A DNA stretch of 64,000 bases, from the NCBI GenBank assembly GCA_002429315.1, contig DIZC01000038.1, positions 1-64,000 of the forward strand. Direction: 5' to 3'. Below the pieces are notes generated by a model that saw only the letters and a program-made list of their open reading frames with translations, searched no databases and had not been told where the DNA came from. A program made the translations under genes and the position numbers. Below, in pieces: positions 42,216 through 50,991 of this stretch (within the stretch, counting starts at the first letter, position 1; each line of letters starts with the position of its first letter). This DNA is from Alphaproteobacteria bacterium UBA6038 (GTDB lineage Bacteria > Pseudomonadota > Alphaproteobacteria > Micropepsales > Micropepsaceae).

Positions 42216-42782
42216 ATGGCCGATCCGAACACCCAACTCGCCGACGCTGCGCTGAAGCTTCTGGCGAAGATGGCTTGGCGCGATCTGAATCTGATGCAGG
42301 TCGCCCGCGCCGCCAAAGTGCCGGCGGCGAATCTGCAAACGATCGCGCCCGACAAGCCGGCGCTGCTGGGCCTGATTCTGCGGCGAATCGGCGGCGAGAC
42401 AGCAAGACGCTACCGGCGGGATTCCGCATCGGACACGCGCGACCGCCTGTTGGACGTGGCGCTCGTCGCATTCGAGACACTCAAACCGCGCAAAGCGGCG
42501 ATCCGCTCGCTTTACGACGGGCTGAAGCGCGATCCGCTCATGCTGATCGCCGGGCGGGCGGAAATCATCGCGGCGGCAAACTGGCTGCTCACGCTGGCCG
42601 AAGCCGATACTGGCGCCGCTCTCCCGGCGCGCGCGCTTGTCCTTGCCGGAATCCTGGCGCGCGGGGTTCCTGTCTGGCTCGAAGACGACAAGCAGATGAC
42701 GCGCACCATGGCGCAGCTCGATGGCGATCTTCGCCGCGGCGAGACTCTGTTTCGCCGGCGCCGAAGCAGTGATGCGGGCTAG
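42216..42782 (+). CDS. TetR-like / COQ9-type helical protein
   Basis: 188 residues from MADPNTQLADAALKLLAKMA; an ATG nine codons upstream (42189) is equally possible, and neither has a strong ribosome site. The N-terminal 50 residues form a TetR-like HTH (LNLMQVARAAKVPAANLQTI), and the rest is helical. COQ9, a lipid-binding ubiquinone-synthesis factor, shares this fold, and ubiK lies 1.5 kb upstream, but a TetR regulator is also possible. The two cannot be separated by eye. Convergent with the histidine kinase (4-base overlap). Confidence 0.8.
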   Translation: MADPNTQLADAALKLLAKMAWRDLNLMQVARAAKVPAANLQTIAPDKPALLGLILRRIGGETARRYRRDSASDTRDRLLDVALVAFETLKPRKAAIRSLYDGLKRDPLMLIAGRAEIIAAANWLLTLAEADTGAALPARALVLAGILARGVPVWLEDDKQMTRTMAQLDGDLRRGETLFRRRRSSDAG

Positions 42783-44119
42783 ACAGGCAGCCGGATCGCT
42801 GCTCGCAGGCCGCCCATCTCGCTCTGCCCCAATGTGATTTCTCCGCCGTGCGCCCGGGCAATGTCGCGCGCGATGGCAAGGCCGAGGCCGGAGCCGCCCG
42901 ATTGCAGGTTGCGGCCTTCGTCCAGCCGATGGAACGGGCGAAACGCTTCCTCGCGGCGAGACTCCGGAATGCCGGGTCCATCGTCATCGACGAGGATTTC
43001 CACGTGCTGCCCGTTCCGCTTGAGCGCCACGTCGACATGGCGGCCGTGCTTGAGCGCGTTGTCGATGAGATTGGTGGCGCAGCGTTTGAGCGCATGGCGG
43101 CGCACGGAAAGAACGATGCCGGATTCGGTGGCCACTTTCAGGCGGCCCTCGCCGGCGCCCTTGGCGCGCGCCGCCGCGGCTGCGGCCTCGCTGACGACAC
43201 CGGCAAGGTCGGTGCTCTGGGCGTCTTCGCCGCCTTCGCCTCGCGCAAAATCGAGATACTCATCCAGCATGTGCTCCATCTCGGAGATGTCCTGGCGCAA
43301 CGCCCGCACGTCAGCGCTGTCGTCCATCATCGCGAGCTCCAGCTTGAACCGTGTCAGCGGCGTCTTCAGGTCGTGGCTGACCCCGGCAAGCATCTCGGTG
43401 CGCTGCGTGACGTAACGTTCGATGCGCTCGCGCATGGTGATGAAGGCTTGCGCGGCGCGGCGCACTTCGCTCGCGCCATACGGCTTGAAATCGGGAACGG
43501 CACGGCCCTTTCCGAAGCTCTCGGCGGCAACCGCCAGGCGCTCGATCGGCCGCACCTGATTGCGCAGAAACAGGATAGCGACCCCCAGCAGAACCAGCGA
43601 CGAACCGACCATCCAGAGGATAAACACGTCCACATTCGAGGCGACCAGCCGCTGACGCGGGATCGTCAGCTGCAGCACCCCGTCCTTTACCTGCACGCTG
43701 ATGTCCACGAAGGAGCCGCGATTACGCGACGTGAACGGCCGGGCCTGTCCAAGCTGCCACTCGAACATGGCGGTCATCGCATCCTTGAGATTGGGGTTGG
43801 CATGCCGGAAGGGGCGGTCGAGATGCTGCCCGGGCTGAATGGAGACCCGGTAGCCGAGATCGCGCGCCGCCATTCCCAGCAGCACCTGGCGCTCAGGCCC
43901 CGGTGGATATTTCTCTTCGAGGTTGGTGAGGAACACGACGTCGGCCGCCGCGCCGCGTCCCATGCGGGCGAGCATCACGTCGTAATGCCGCTCGAAGAAG
44001 ATGTAAGTGACGATTCCCTGGAGAATCACCACCGGCGTCACGATGATGATGAGCGACCGGCCGAACAGGCCTCGCGGCAAAGCGCGCTTCAAGGTGCGAA
44101 ATGGATGTAGCCGGAACAT
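42779..44119 (-). CDS. EnvZ-type sensor histidine kinase
   Basis: 446 residues: membrane helix about 20-45, periplasmic domain to about 165, second helix about 168-188, HAMP (190-240), HisKA with His in LAGVSHDLKTPLTRFKLELA, and HATPase with CATNLIDNALKHG, DDDGPGIPE and GGSGLGLAIARDI. It pairs with the response regulator five bases upstream. It resembles EnvZ/osmosensor-type kinases of Hyphomicrobiales; the stimulus is unknown. Confidence 0.93.
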   Translation of the reverse strand: MFRLHPFRTLKRALPRGLFGRSLIIIVTPVVILQGIVTYIFFERHYDVMLARMGRGAAADVVFLTNLEEKYPPGPERQVLLGMAARDLGYRVSIQPGQHLDRPFRHANPNLKDAMTAMFEWQLGQARPFTSRNRGSFVDISVQVKDGVLQLTIPRQRLVASNVDVFILWMVGSSLVLLGVAILFLRNQVRPIERLAVAAESFGKGRAVPDFKPYGASEVRRAAQAFITMRERIERYVTQRTEMLAGVSHDLKTPLTRFKLELAMMDDSADVRALRQDISEMEHMLDEYLDFARGEGGEDAQSTDLAGVVSEAAAAAARAKGAGEGRLKVATESGIVLSVRRHALKRCATNLIDNALKHGRHVDVALKRNGQHVEILVDDDGPGIPESRREEAFRPFHRLDEGRNLQSGGSGLGLAIARDIARAHGGEITLGQSEMGGLRAAIRLPV

Positions 44120-44124
44120 CTGCG

Positions 44125-44826
44125 CTACGCGACCCGGTCCGGCACCAGCACATAGCCGATGCCGCGCACAGTCTGGATGTACAGCGGCAGTTTCGGGTCT
44201 TCTTCGATCTTGCGCCTCAGCCGCGTCACCTGCACGTCAATGGAGCGCTCCAGGCTGACGCCTAGTCGCGTGCACAGATCGGTGCGCGAGAACGGCCGCC
44301 CGGCATTGCTCGCGAAAAGTTTCAATAGCGCCGCTTCGGAGCTGGTGAGCCGCACCGGTTTGCCTTTTCGGCGGAGTTCGCCGCGGTCGGCGTCGAATAT
44401 CGTTTCGCCCATCTTGACCTCGCGATGCGCTTGCGGCGGGGGCGCCGCGCGCCGCAACAGCGCCGCGCATCGCAGCACCAGCTCCCGCGGCTCAAAAGGT
44501 TTGGCCAGATAATCGTCGGCGCCGTGCTCCAGGCCGGCGATCCGGTGCTCCGGTTCGCCGCGCGCGGTGAGCATGAGAATGGGCACCTGCGACAGCGCGC
44601 GTACACTGCGCGTCAGGTCCAGCCCACTCTCGCCGGGCATCATGACGTCCACGATCAGGAGATCGAACGCCATGCTCTTCATCAGGGCGCGCGCGTCTTC
44701 GGCGCCCGGGGCCGCGGTGACACGAAAGCCGTTCTGCGAAAGATATTTTTGCAGCAACGTCCGCAGACGCTCGTCGTCGTCCACGACAAGAATGTGCGCA
44801 TCGCCCAGGCCAGGCGCGCTGCTCAT
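44125..44826 (-). CDS. OmpR-type response regulator
   Basis: 233 residues: receiver domain with acidic DDD near residue 16, phospho-acceptor Asp in LLIVDVMMPGESGLDL and Lys in DDYLAKPFEP, then an OmpR winged helix (SIDVQVTRLRRKIEEDPKLP and IQTVRGIGYVLV). Co-transcribed with the EnvZ-type kinase. It is distinct from PhoB at 25155. The targets are not evident. Confidence 0.93.
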   Translation of the reverse strand: MSSAPGLGDAHILVVDDDERLRTLLQKYLSQNGFRVTAAPGAEDARALMKSMAFDLLIVDVMMPGESGLDLTRSVRALSQVPILMLTARGEPEHRIAGLEHGADDYLAKPFEPRELVLRCAALLRRAAPPPQAHREVKMGETIFDADRGELRRKGKPVRLTSSEAALLKLFASNAGRPFSRTDLCTRLGVSLERSIDVQVTRLRRKIEEDPKLPLYIQTVRGIGYVLVPDRVA

Positions 44827-45078
44827 ATCGCGATCCGACGCGCGATTGAAATTTTACAACTCACGCCGAGATGGCGGTGGGCCGCCGCGCGTTTGGCGAG
44901 GTTCGGATGTGCACCCCATGGAGCGAATGCGCCTTGCCTGGCCCGGCGGTCCCCCCGATATAGGGAGCTTCTATGGCGCGCCGTATGCATGCCGTCAGCC
45001 ATGGCGGCACATCTAGCGTCGGGCCGCCAGACGGGCAAGCCTTCCGAATACGGGCTTCGCGCGTTGTAAGGGGGAGAG

Positions 45079-45987
45079 ATGGCCGAGATCATTCCATTCG
45101 ACAAGCGCGAGGGCTGGATATGGCTCGACGGCCGGCTGGTGCCGTGGGGCGACGCGAAGGTGCATGTGCTGACCCACGGGCTGCACTACGCCTCCAGCAT
45201 CTTCGAAGGCGAGCGCGCCTATTCGGGACGCATCTACAGGCTCGAGGAACATACCGAGCGCCTGTTCGAATCGGCGCGCATTCTTGGGATGAAAATTCCG
45301 TACACGGAGGAAGAGATCAACGCCGCGTGTCGCCAGGTGGTGGAGGCACAGGGATTTCCCGACGCCTACATTCGCCCGGTGGTCTTCCGCGGCAGCGAGC
45401 AGATGTCGGTCGCTGCGCCCCATTCCAGCACGCGCATCGCCATCGCGGCCTGGCAATGGCCATCCTATTTCGATCCGGCGGAGAAGATGAAGGGAATCCG
45501 CCTCACGATTTCGGACTGGAAGCGGCCGTCGCCGGAAACCGCGCCATACAAGGCGAAGGCGGCGGGCCTCTACATGATCTGCACGCTTTCCAAGCACAAG
45601 GCGGAAGACGAAGGCTATAACGACGCGCTGATGTACGACTATCGCGGCCTGGTCGCGGAAGCGACCGGAGCGAACATTTTCTTCGTGGACGACGGCAAGC
45701 TCGTCACGCCCACCGCCGACTGCTTCCTCGACGGGGTGACGCGCCGTTCGATCATGGCGCTTGCGCGGGCTCGCCAGATTCCGGTGGCTGAGCGGCACAT
45801 AGCCCCGCAGGAGCTGGAGCGTTTCTCCGAGTGCTTCCTGACCGGCACGGCGGCGGAGGTGACTCCGGTGCGTGAAATCGGACCGCATCGCTTCACGCCC
45901 GGCCGCATCACCGAAACGATGCTGAGCGCCTATATGGAAGACGTGCGGCGACCGAGCTCGAGCATCAGTCTTCGCGCCACCGGCTGA
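45079..45987 (+). CDS. ilvE: Branched-chain amino acid aminotransferase
   Basis: 302 residues, start ATG 45079 after AAGGGGGAGAG. Fold-type IV PLP enzyme: WLDGRLVPWGDAKVHVLTHGLHYASSIFEGERAY, RPVVFRGSEQM, PLP-Lys in SPETAPYKAKAAGLYM, and GLVAEATGANIFFV, EVTPVREIG. It performs the last step of Val, Leu and Ile synthesis. The 250-base gap upstream holds no gene that I can see. The 3' end overlaps convergent moaE by 23 bases. Confidence 0.95.
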   Translation: MAEIIPFDKREGWIWLDGRLVPWGDAKVHVLTHGLHYASSIFEGERAYSGRIYRLEEHTERLFESARILGMKIPYTEEEINAACRQVVEAQGFPDAYIRPVVFRGSEQMSVAAPHSSTRIAIAAWQWPSYFDPAEKMKGIRLTISDWKRPSPETAPYKAKAAGLYMICTLSKHKAEDEGYNDALMYDYRGLVAEATGANIFFVDDGKLVTPTADCFLDGVTRRSIMALARARQIPVAERHIAPQELERFSECFLTGTAAEVTPVREIGPHRFTPGRITETMLSAYMEDVRRPSSSISLRATG

Positions 45988-46411
45988 GGCCATCATCGTC
46001 CACGTTCCGCGCCTCCACCCAGCGCGAAGCGGCGTTCCGCTCCTCCAGCTTCCAGAACGGGGCGCGGGCTTTCAGATAATCCATCAGGAATTCCGCCGCC
46101 GCGAACGCCATCTGACGATGTGAGGAAGCCACCGCGACCAGAACGATGTTCTCGCCGGGCGCCAGTTTTCCGATCCGATGGATGACGGTTGCACCGGCAA
46201 TCGGCCAGCGGGAGCAGGCTTCCGTCATATGCCGCGCGATCTCGCGCTCCGTCATGCCGGCATAGTGCTCCAACGTCATGGATTGGATGTCAGCGTCCCG
46301 GCGCACCGCGCCGGTGAACGTCACCACCGCGCCGACATCGCCGCTCGTCTTCAGCTTTGCGATCTCGGCGTTGACGTCGAAATCGTCGGTCTGAATCCGG
46401 ATGGTGTTCAT
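45965..46411 (-). CDS. moaE: Molybdopterin synthase catalytic subunit MoaE
   Basis: 148 residues: GAVVTFTGAVRRDAD, LEHYAGMTEREI, the VIHRIGKLAPGENIVLVAVA block, RQMAFAAAEFLMDYLKARAP with the catalytic Lys, and FWKLEE. It adds two sulphurs from MoaD thiocarboxylate to cPMP. Coupled by ATGA to moaD. Confidence 0.96.
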   Translation of the reverse strand: MNTIRIQTDDFDVNAEIAKLKTSGDVGAVVTFTGAVRRDADIQSMTLEHYAGMTEREIARHMTEACSRWPIAGATVIHRIGKLAPGENIVLVAVASSHRQMAFAAAEFLMDYLKARAPFWKLEERNAASRWVEARNVDDDGLSRWRED

Positions 46412-46659
46412 CCCCCGGTCACCGGCGGGAAGAAGGCGACTTCATCCTCCGCGTGCACCGCCGCATCCCAAGGCACATGCTCCTGATTGACCGCGGCCCG
46501 AATCCGCTTCCGATCGGAAAACGCTTCGCCAAAGGCGCCGCCACGTTGCCGAAGATGGTTGGCCAAATCACCGATGGTCTTCACGCCTGCAGGCAGATCG
46601 ATCGTCTCTTCGCCGCGGCCGAGCTGCTGCCGCACCCACGCGAAATAGAGAATCGTCAC
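46408..46659 (-). CDS. moaD: Molybdopterin converting factor small subunit MoaD
   Basis: 83 residues from a GTG at 46659 overlapping the pgsA stop; ubiquitin-like fold with TILYFAWVRQQLGRGEETID and the essential C-terminal Gly-Gly (FFPPVTGG). It is thiocarboxylated and gives sulphur to MoaE. The order pgsA-moaD-moaE with overlaps at both joints is typical of alphaproteobacteria. Confidence 0.95.
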   Translation of the reverse strand: MTILYFAWVRQQLGRGEETIDLPAGVKTIGDLANHLRQRGGAFGEAFSDRKRIRAAVNQEHVPWDAAVHAEDEVAFFPPVTGG

Positions 46660-47321
46660 ACTGCCTCTCCGGCGCGCCCACGCGCGCGTGCGTCGCTCTT
46701 GCGAGGGCGGTCGCTCGCGGCGCGGGGATTCAGGTGAGCCAGACCGGCGCGGAAATACGCATAGCCGGTGCCCACGGTGAGCGCCGCCGCCAGCCACAAG
46801 CCGCCATACGCGACTGCAGTGTAGGTCAGCGCACCCTTTTGCGGCAGCCAGGCCGCGGCCAAGGGCTCAAGAATCATCGCGCCGATGGCAACCATCTGGA
46901 TTGTTGTTTTGGTCTTTGCGATCCGCGTGACCGGCACGCTCACGTCGGCGCCGGCGAGGAATTCGCGGAGTCCCGAAACCAAAATCTCGCGGGCGAGAAT
47001 CACCAGCGCCGGCACCAGCCGCAACAAGCCTTTCATGCCTGGCACAAGATTGAACTGCAGGATGTTGCCCTCGGCGATAAGCATCATCAAAGCGACGCCC
47101 ACCAGAATCTTGTCGGCGATGGGATCCAGCATGCGGCCGAAATCAGAGCCGGCGTTCAGCTTGCGGGCCGCCAGTCCGTCGAGCGCGTCGCTTGCCCCGG
47201 CGACGCAGAAAATCGCGAATGCGACAACGCGCGCTCCAAGCCCGGGCAGCGCGAACGTCACCGCAAAGACCGGCACCAGCAGGATGCGCAGGATCGTGAT
47301 CAGATTCGGCAGTGTGAACAT
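46656..47321 (-). CDS. pgsA: CDP-diacylglycerol--glycerol-3-phosphate 3-phosphatidyltransferase
   Basis: 221 residues from MFTLPNLITILRILLVPVFA at 47321. The CDP-alcohol phosphotransferase motif D-x2-DG-x2-AR-x8-G-x3-D-x3-D is SDALDGLAARKLNAGSDFGR followed by MLDPIADK. Several membrane helices. It makes phosphatidylglycerol phosphate, whose product PG is the lipid donor for Lgt. A basic tail (RPRKSDARARGRAG) ends the protein. Confidence 0.95.
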   Translation of the reverse strand: MFTLPNLITILRILLVPVFAVTFALPGLGARVVAFAIFCVAGASDALDGLAARKLNAGSDFGRMLDPIADKILVGVALMMLIAEGNILQFNLVPGMKGLLRLVPALVILAREILVSGLREFLAGADVSVPVTRIAKTKTTIQMVAIGAMILEPLAAAWLPQKGALTYTAVAYGGLWLAAALTVGTGYAYFRAGLAHLNPRAASDRPRKSDARARGRAGEAV

Positions 47322-47343
47322 CGTCTTACTGTAACACCGCCGG

Positions 47344-49212
47344 TCACCCGTTTGGATGAAAGAAATCGTGAATCTTCTTCGCAAGCACTCCGCTCACGCC
47401 GGTGACGGCTTCGAGATCGACCAGGCTCGCCGCCGAAACCGCTTTGGCCGAGCCGAAATGCTGGAGCAGCGCCCGCTTGCGGGACGCGCCCACGCCGGCA
47501 ATTTCGTCCAGCGGATTGACGCCAAGCGCCTTGGAGCGCCGCTTGCGGTGGCCGCCGATGGCGAATCGGTGCGCTTCGTCGCGCAGGCGCTGCAGGAAAT
47601 AGAGCACCGGGCTCTTGGGATCGAGCCGGAACGGCTCGCGATGCGGCAGGTAGAAATGCTCGCGGCCCGCATCCCGGTCAGGCCCTTTTGAGATGCCGAC
47701 CACGACCACGTCCTCGACGCCGAGATCGGCGAACACCTGGCAGGCGATGGCCAGCTGTCCCGGGCCGCCGTCGACAAGCACGAGGTTCGGCCATTTGGCC
47801 TTGGCCTCGTCGGCCTCGTCCTCCTTGATCAGACGCGAGAAGCGGCGCGTGAGCACCTCGCGCATCATGGCATAGTCGTCGCCGGGTGCCAGCTCGGTCG
47901 AGCGGATGTTGAATTTGCGGTGTTCGCCCTTCTCGAAACCGTTCGCGCCCGCCACGATCATGGCGCCGAGTGCCTGCGCGCCCTGAATGTGCGAATTGTC
48001 GTAGACCTCGATCCGCCGCGGCGGCGCCTCCAGGCCGAACACTTCGGCCACGCCTTCCAGCAATTCGCGCTGCGCAGAGTTTTCGGCGAGGCGGCGGGCA
48101 AGCTGCTCGCGCGCGTTTTGCAGCGCCATGTCCATGATGTCGCGCTTTTCGCCGCGCTGCGGCACGGCTGCTTCGATCCGATAGTCCTGGCGGGTGGAAA
48201 GCGCCTCAGCCAGCAGCGCGCGATTGGGAATGTCGTGCGACAGCAGAATGAGCTTCGGGGCTTCGCGTTCGTCGTAGAACTGGCCGATGAAGGATTCGAG
48301 CACCTCCTCGATCGACAGCTCACGCGGATGCCGCGGGAAATAGGGGCGGTTGCCCCAGTTCTGTCCGGCGCGGAAGAAGAAGACCTGAATGCACGTCTCG
48401 CCCCCTTGATTGAAGGCGGCGAACACATCGGCTTCGGCGAAGGTGGTGGGGTTAATGCCTTGGTGCAGCTGGATGTGGCTCATCGCCCGAATGCGGTCAC
48501 GGTAGCGGGCTGCCCGCTCGAAATCGAGCGCTTCCGATGCCGCAGTCATTTCCTTCGCCAGCAGGTCCTGCACCGCGCGACTCTTTCCGATGAGGAACAA
48601 CCCGGCCTCGCGCACCAGCTCGGCATACGCCTCCTTGTCGATACGGGCGGTGCATGGGGCGCTGCAGCGCTTGATCTGGTGCAACAGGCAAGGCCGGGTG
48701 CGCGATTCGAAGACCGAGTCCGAGCATGAGCGCAGCAGAAATGCGCGCTGCAATGTGTTCAGCGTGCGGTTGACGGCGCCGGCGCTGGCGAACGGCCCGA
48801 AGTAAATGCCCTTGCTGCTCTTGGCACCGCGGTGCTTCAGGAGTTGCGGGAATTCGTGGTCCTGACGGAGCAGGATGTTGGGAAAGGATTTGTCGTCCCG
48901 GTAGGAGACGTTGTAACGGGGCTTGAGCCGCTTGATCAGGTTCGACTCGAGCAGCAGCGCTTCGACTTCGGACGCCGTGGTGACGAACAGCATCTCTGCC
49001 GTGTCGGCGATCATCCGGGCGATGCGTTCGGTGTGGCCGCCGGTCTTGGCGTAGGCCGCCACCCGTTTCTTCAGGCTCTTGGCCTTGCCAACATAGAGCA
49101 CCGCGCCTGCCCCATCGAGCATACGGTAGACGCCCGGCGCGTCCGGCAGCGTCTTCACGTAGGCCGCGATCCGCGCCGGCCCCTTCAGCAGCTCTGTGGT
49201 CGTCCGGTCCAT
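47344..49212 (-). CDS. uvrC: Excinuclease ABC subunit C
   Basis: 622 residues from MDRTTTELLKGPARIAAYVK at 49212; the upstream frame is unsupported. GIY-YIG nuclease domain (PGVYRMLDGAGAVLYVGKAK), UVR motif SEALDFERAARYRDRIRAM (about 210), the RNase H-like 5' nuclease domain with EVYDNSHIQGAQALGAMIVA and LVDGGPGQLAIA, and tandem HhH (IAGVGASRKRALLQHFGSAK). It makes both cuts in nucleotide-excision repair. pgsA lies 22 bases downstream on the same strand, the common uvrC-pgsA-moaD-moaE string. Confidence 0.97.
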   Translation of the reverse strand: MDRTTTELLKGPARIAAYVKTLPDAPGVYRMLDGAGAVLYVGKAKSLKKRVAAYAKTGGHTERIARMIADTAEMLFVTTASEVEALLLESNLIKRLKPRYNVSYRDDKSFPNILLRQDHEFPQLLKHRGAKSSKGIYFGPFASAGAVNRTLNTLQRAFLLRSCSDSVFESRTRPCLLHQIKRCSAPCTARIDKEAYAELVREAGLFLIGKSRAVQDLLAKEMTAASEALDFERAARYRDRIRAMSHIQLHQGINPTTFAEADVFAAFNQGGETCIQVFFFRAGQNWGNRPYFPRHPRELSIEEVLESFIGQFYDEREAPKLILLSHDIPNRALLAEALSTRQDYRIEAAVPQRGEKRDIMDMALQNAREQLARRLAENSAQRELLEGVAEVFGLEAPPRRIEVYDNSHIQGAQALGAMIVAGANGFEKGEHRKFNIRSTELAPGDDYAMMREVLTRRFSRLIKEDEADEAKAKWPNLVLVDGGPGQLAIACQVFADLGVEDVVVVGISKGPDRDAGREHFYLPHREPFRLDPKSPVLYFLQRLRDEAHRFAIGGHRKRRSKALGVNPLDEIAGVGASRKRALLQHFGSAKAVSAASLVDLEAVTGVSGVLAKKIHDFFHPNG

Positions 49213-49325
49213 CGACCCCGATATATAGGCCGCCGGCCGGGGGACTGGAAAAATTGTTCGGCCGAGCCTTGAAATTGAAAAACTCAAGTCCATTATTGAG
49301 AAACGTAACTGTAAAATCGAGTCCA

Positions 49326-49700
49326 ATGAGCAAACTTCAGGAATGGCAGGCTCTCACAGCCCTCACCCAAGGCCGGGCCTTTGCCGTGGAGCGCGTCAGG
49401 CTGCTCGACACGGGAACCGCCATCGAAGGCCGCTTCGCCCTGCCGGAGCTGGCGCGGCTCGCGGCCGAAGACCAGGTCTTCGTCGCCGCCTTCATCCGCA
49501 GCCACGGCTCGATCAAGGAGATGGAGCAGGTGTTCGGCGTCAGCTACCCAACCATCAAAGCGCGGCTCAACCGGATTGGCGCGCAGTTTCCGTTCGTGGA
49601 GACCGAAGCGCCGCCCTCGCGCGGCGAAGTCCTCGATCGCCTGGAGCGGGGCGAGATCGGCGCCGCCGATGCCGTCCGGGAATTGCAGGCGCTGAAATGA
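49326..49700 (+). CDS. DUF2089 family protein
   Basis: 124 residues from the ATG at 49326. The core FALPELARLAAEDQVFVAAF, FIRSHGSIKEMEQVFGVSYP and TIKARLNRIG has a helix-turn-helix look and matches DUF2089, whose members are presumed regulators. It is the first gene of a three-gene cluster (DUF2089, small membrane protein, SHOCT-like/DUF4097-type protein) that recurs in proteobacteria. Coupled by ATGA to the next, frameshifted, gene. Confidence 0.88.
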   Translation: MSKLQEWQALTALTQGRAFAVERVRLLDTGTAIEGRFALPELARLAAEDQVFVAAFIRSHGSIKEMEQVFGVSYPTIKARLNRIGAQFPFVETEAPPSRGEVLDRLERGEIGAADAVRELQALK

Positions 49701-49958
49701 GGCCGCCGCTGCTGATGACCGTGAGCATCCGCCGTCCGGACCGCCATATGCGGCTGTGGCTGCCCCTATTTCTCGTGTGGATTCTGCTGTTGCCGCTCTG
49801 TCTTTCTGCTGTTGCCGCTGGTGCTCATCGTCGCGCTGGCGGTTGGGCACAAGCCTTTCCGAGCCGTCGCCGGGTTGCTGGGCGTGTTGGGCTCGCTGTC
49901 CGGAACGTGCATCAATGTTGCTCGTCCGGACAAGCTCGTCTTCGTTCGCATCGTCTAG
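49697..49958 (+). pseudogene. Frameshifted small membrane protein gene
   Basis: ATG 49697 overlaps the DUF2089 stop and opens a frame reading MRPPLLMTVSIRRPDRHMRL and then a hydrophobic stretch WLPLFLVWILLLPL. At about 49795-49810 (CTCTGTCTTTCTGCTG) the sense frame shifts by one base. The continuation, LLLPLVLIVALAVGHKPFRA and later GSLSGTCINVARPDKLVFVR, ends at TAG 49956-49958, just before the ribosome site of the next gene. Removing one T from the CTTTCT run restores about 86 codons with two hydrophobic helices. This is either a recent null mutation, a sequencing error or, less likely, frameshifting. Confidence 0.75.
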
Positions 49959-49968
49959 GAGGAAACCC

Positions 49969-50397
49969 ATGGATGAAAATCGCCGCCAGATTCTGGACAT
50001 GCTTGCCGCCGGCAAAATCACGGCTGCGGAAGCCGAGCAGTTGATTGCCGCGCTCGGATCCGCGCCGGACAGCGGCTCCGCGCGACACGAGTCGAGCGGG
50101 CCGAAATACCTGCGCCTGCTCGTCGAAGCCGACAAGAACGGACGCGGCGACAACCTCACCAAGGCAAATATCCGTGTGCCGATTCAGCTCTTGCGCTCGG
50201 GCGTCAGGCTGACCAGCGTACTGCCCCCCGCGGCGCGCGAACACGTCAACCAGGCGCTGCGCGAGAAGGGCATTGCCTTCGATCTGGCTCAGCTGAAGCC
50301 GGAGAATCTGGAGGAGCTGCTCAATCAGCTGAAGGATGTCAGCATCGACGTCGATCAGGCAAACAAGAAGGTGAAGGTGCGGATGTTCTGCGAATAA
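49969..50397 (+). CDS. SHOCT-like / DUF4097-associated N-terminal domain protein
   Basis: 142 residues with an ideal AGGAGG site. The N-terminal ENRRQILDMLAAGKITAAEA and EQLIAAL is the short helical SHOCT-like motif found at the start of YvlB/DUF4097 proteins; the rest (KYLRLLVEADKNGRGDNLTK, VNVRVPIQLLRSG-like block) lacks the full beta-helix. It is the third gene of the DUF2089 cluster. Probable membrane-stress regulator; inference only. Confidence 0.85.
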   Translation: MDENRRQILDMLAAGKITAAEAEQLIAALGSAPDSGSARHESSGPKYLRLLVEADKNGRGDNLTKANIRVPIQLLRSGVRLTSVLPPAAREHVNQALREKGIAFDLAQLKPENLEELLNQLKDVSIDVDQANKKVKVRMFCE

Positions 50398-50824
50398 GCG
50401 TCAGATGGCCCGTAAGCCGGGTTCTGTCCACCGCTTGCGCGGATAGATGGCCATTCCTCTGGGATGCGAGTTGCCTCGCACCTCCCGCGACCCACCCGGA
50501 CGGCGATCCGGAAACCGATCACCCTGCCGTCCCTATTTGGTCTTGCTCCCGGTGGGGCTTGCCATGCCGCCTCCGTCGCCGGAGACGCGGTGCGCTCTTA
50601 CCGCACCATTTCAACCTTGCCGCCGCTCGCGCGGGTAGGCGGTATCATTTCTGTGGCGCTGTCCCTGGGGTCGCCCCCGGCGGATGTTATCCGTCACCGT
50701 GCTTTCCGTGGAGCCCGGACTTTCCTCTCCGCCCCGCCACCAAATTGAGACCGTCTGCGCGAGATACACGCAACCCGTCTGAATTTGGTGGCGGGGCAAG
50801 AGCGGCCATCCGGCCATCTGACGC
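50398..50824 (-). ncRNA. rnpB: RNase P RNA (class A)
   Basis: On the minus strand, P1 is formed by GCGTCAGATGGCC at the 5' end and GGCCATCTGACGC at the 3' end. GAGGAAAGTCCGGGCTCCA (J2/3-P4 region) and ACAGAACCCGGCTTAC near the 3' end are the universal RNase P core. The position of P3 holds an unusually long perfect 16-bp hairpin arm (50731-50746 with 50782-50797). A matching promoter places the start at 50824. The 3' end abuts the stop of the convergent gene at 50397. Confidence 0.95.
50731..50797. repeat. Long palindrome in the P3 arm of RNase P RNA
   Basis: GCCCCGCCACCAAATT at 50731-50746 is exactly complementary to AATTTGGTGGCGGGGC at 50782-50797, with a 35-base loop that can pair further (AGACCGTCTG with CCCGTCT, imperfect). 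Few alphaproteobacterial P3 helices are this long and perfect as far as I recall. Confidence 0.7.
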
Positions 50825-50830
50825 ACTCAA

Positions 50831-50858
50831 AAGATAGGCGATCGCGCGCCGCAATCAA
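50831..50858 (-). promoter_or_regulatory. Promoter of rnpB
   Basis: Minus strand: -35 TTGATT (50858-50853), a 16-base spacer and -10 TATCTT (50836-50831). The predicted start, seven bases on, is 50824, the first base of the P1 helix. Confidence 0.65.
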
Positions 50859-50991
50859 AGCCGAGAATTTTTTTCGAGTTTGAGCAGGTGCGGTTGCCAA
50901 TGCTTAACCGGGTTTTCCGCTCCCGATTTTCTGCGGGAACCGAGCACCGCGGTCGGGACTCTTGCTGAGGTAACTCAAGGCAGAGGCACAG

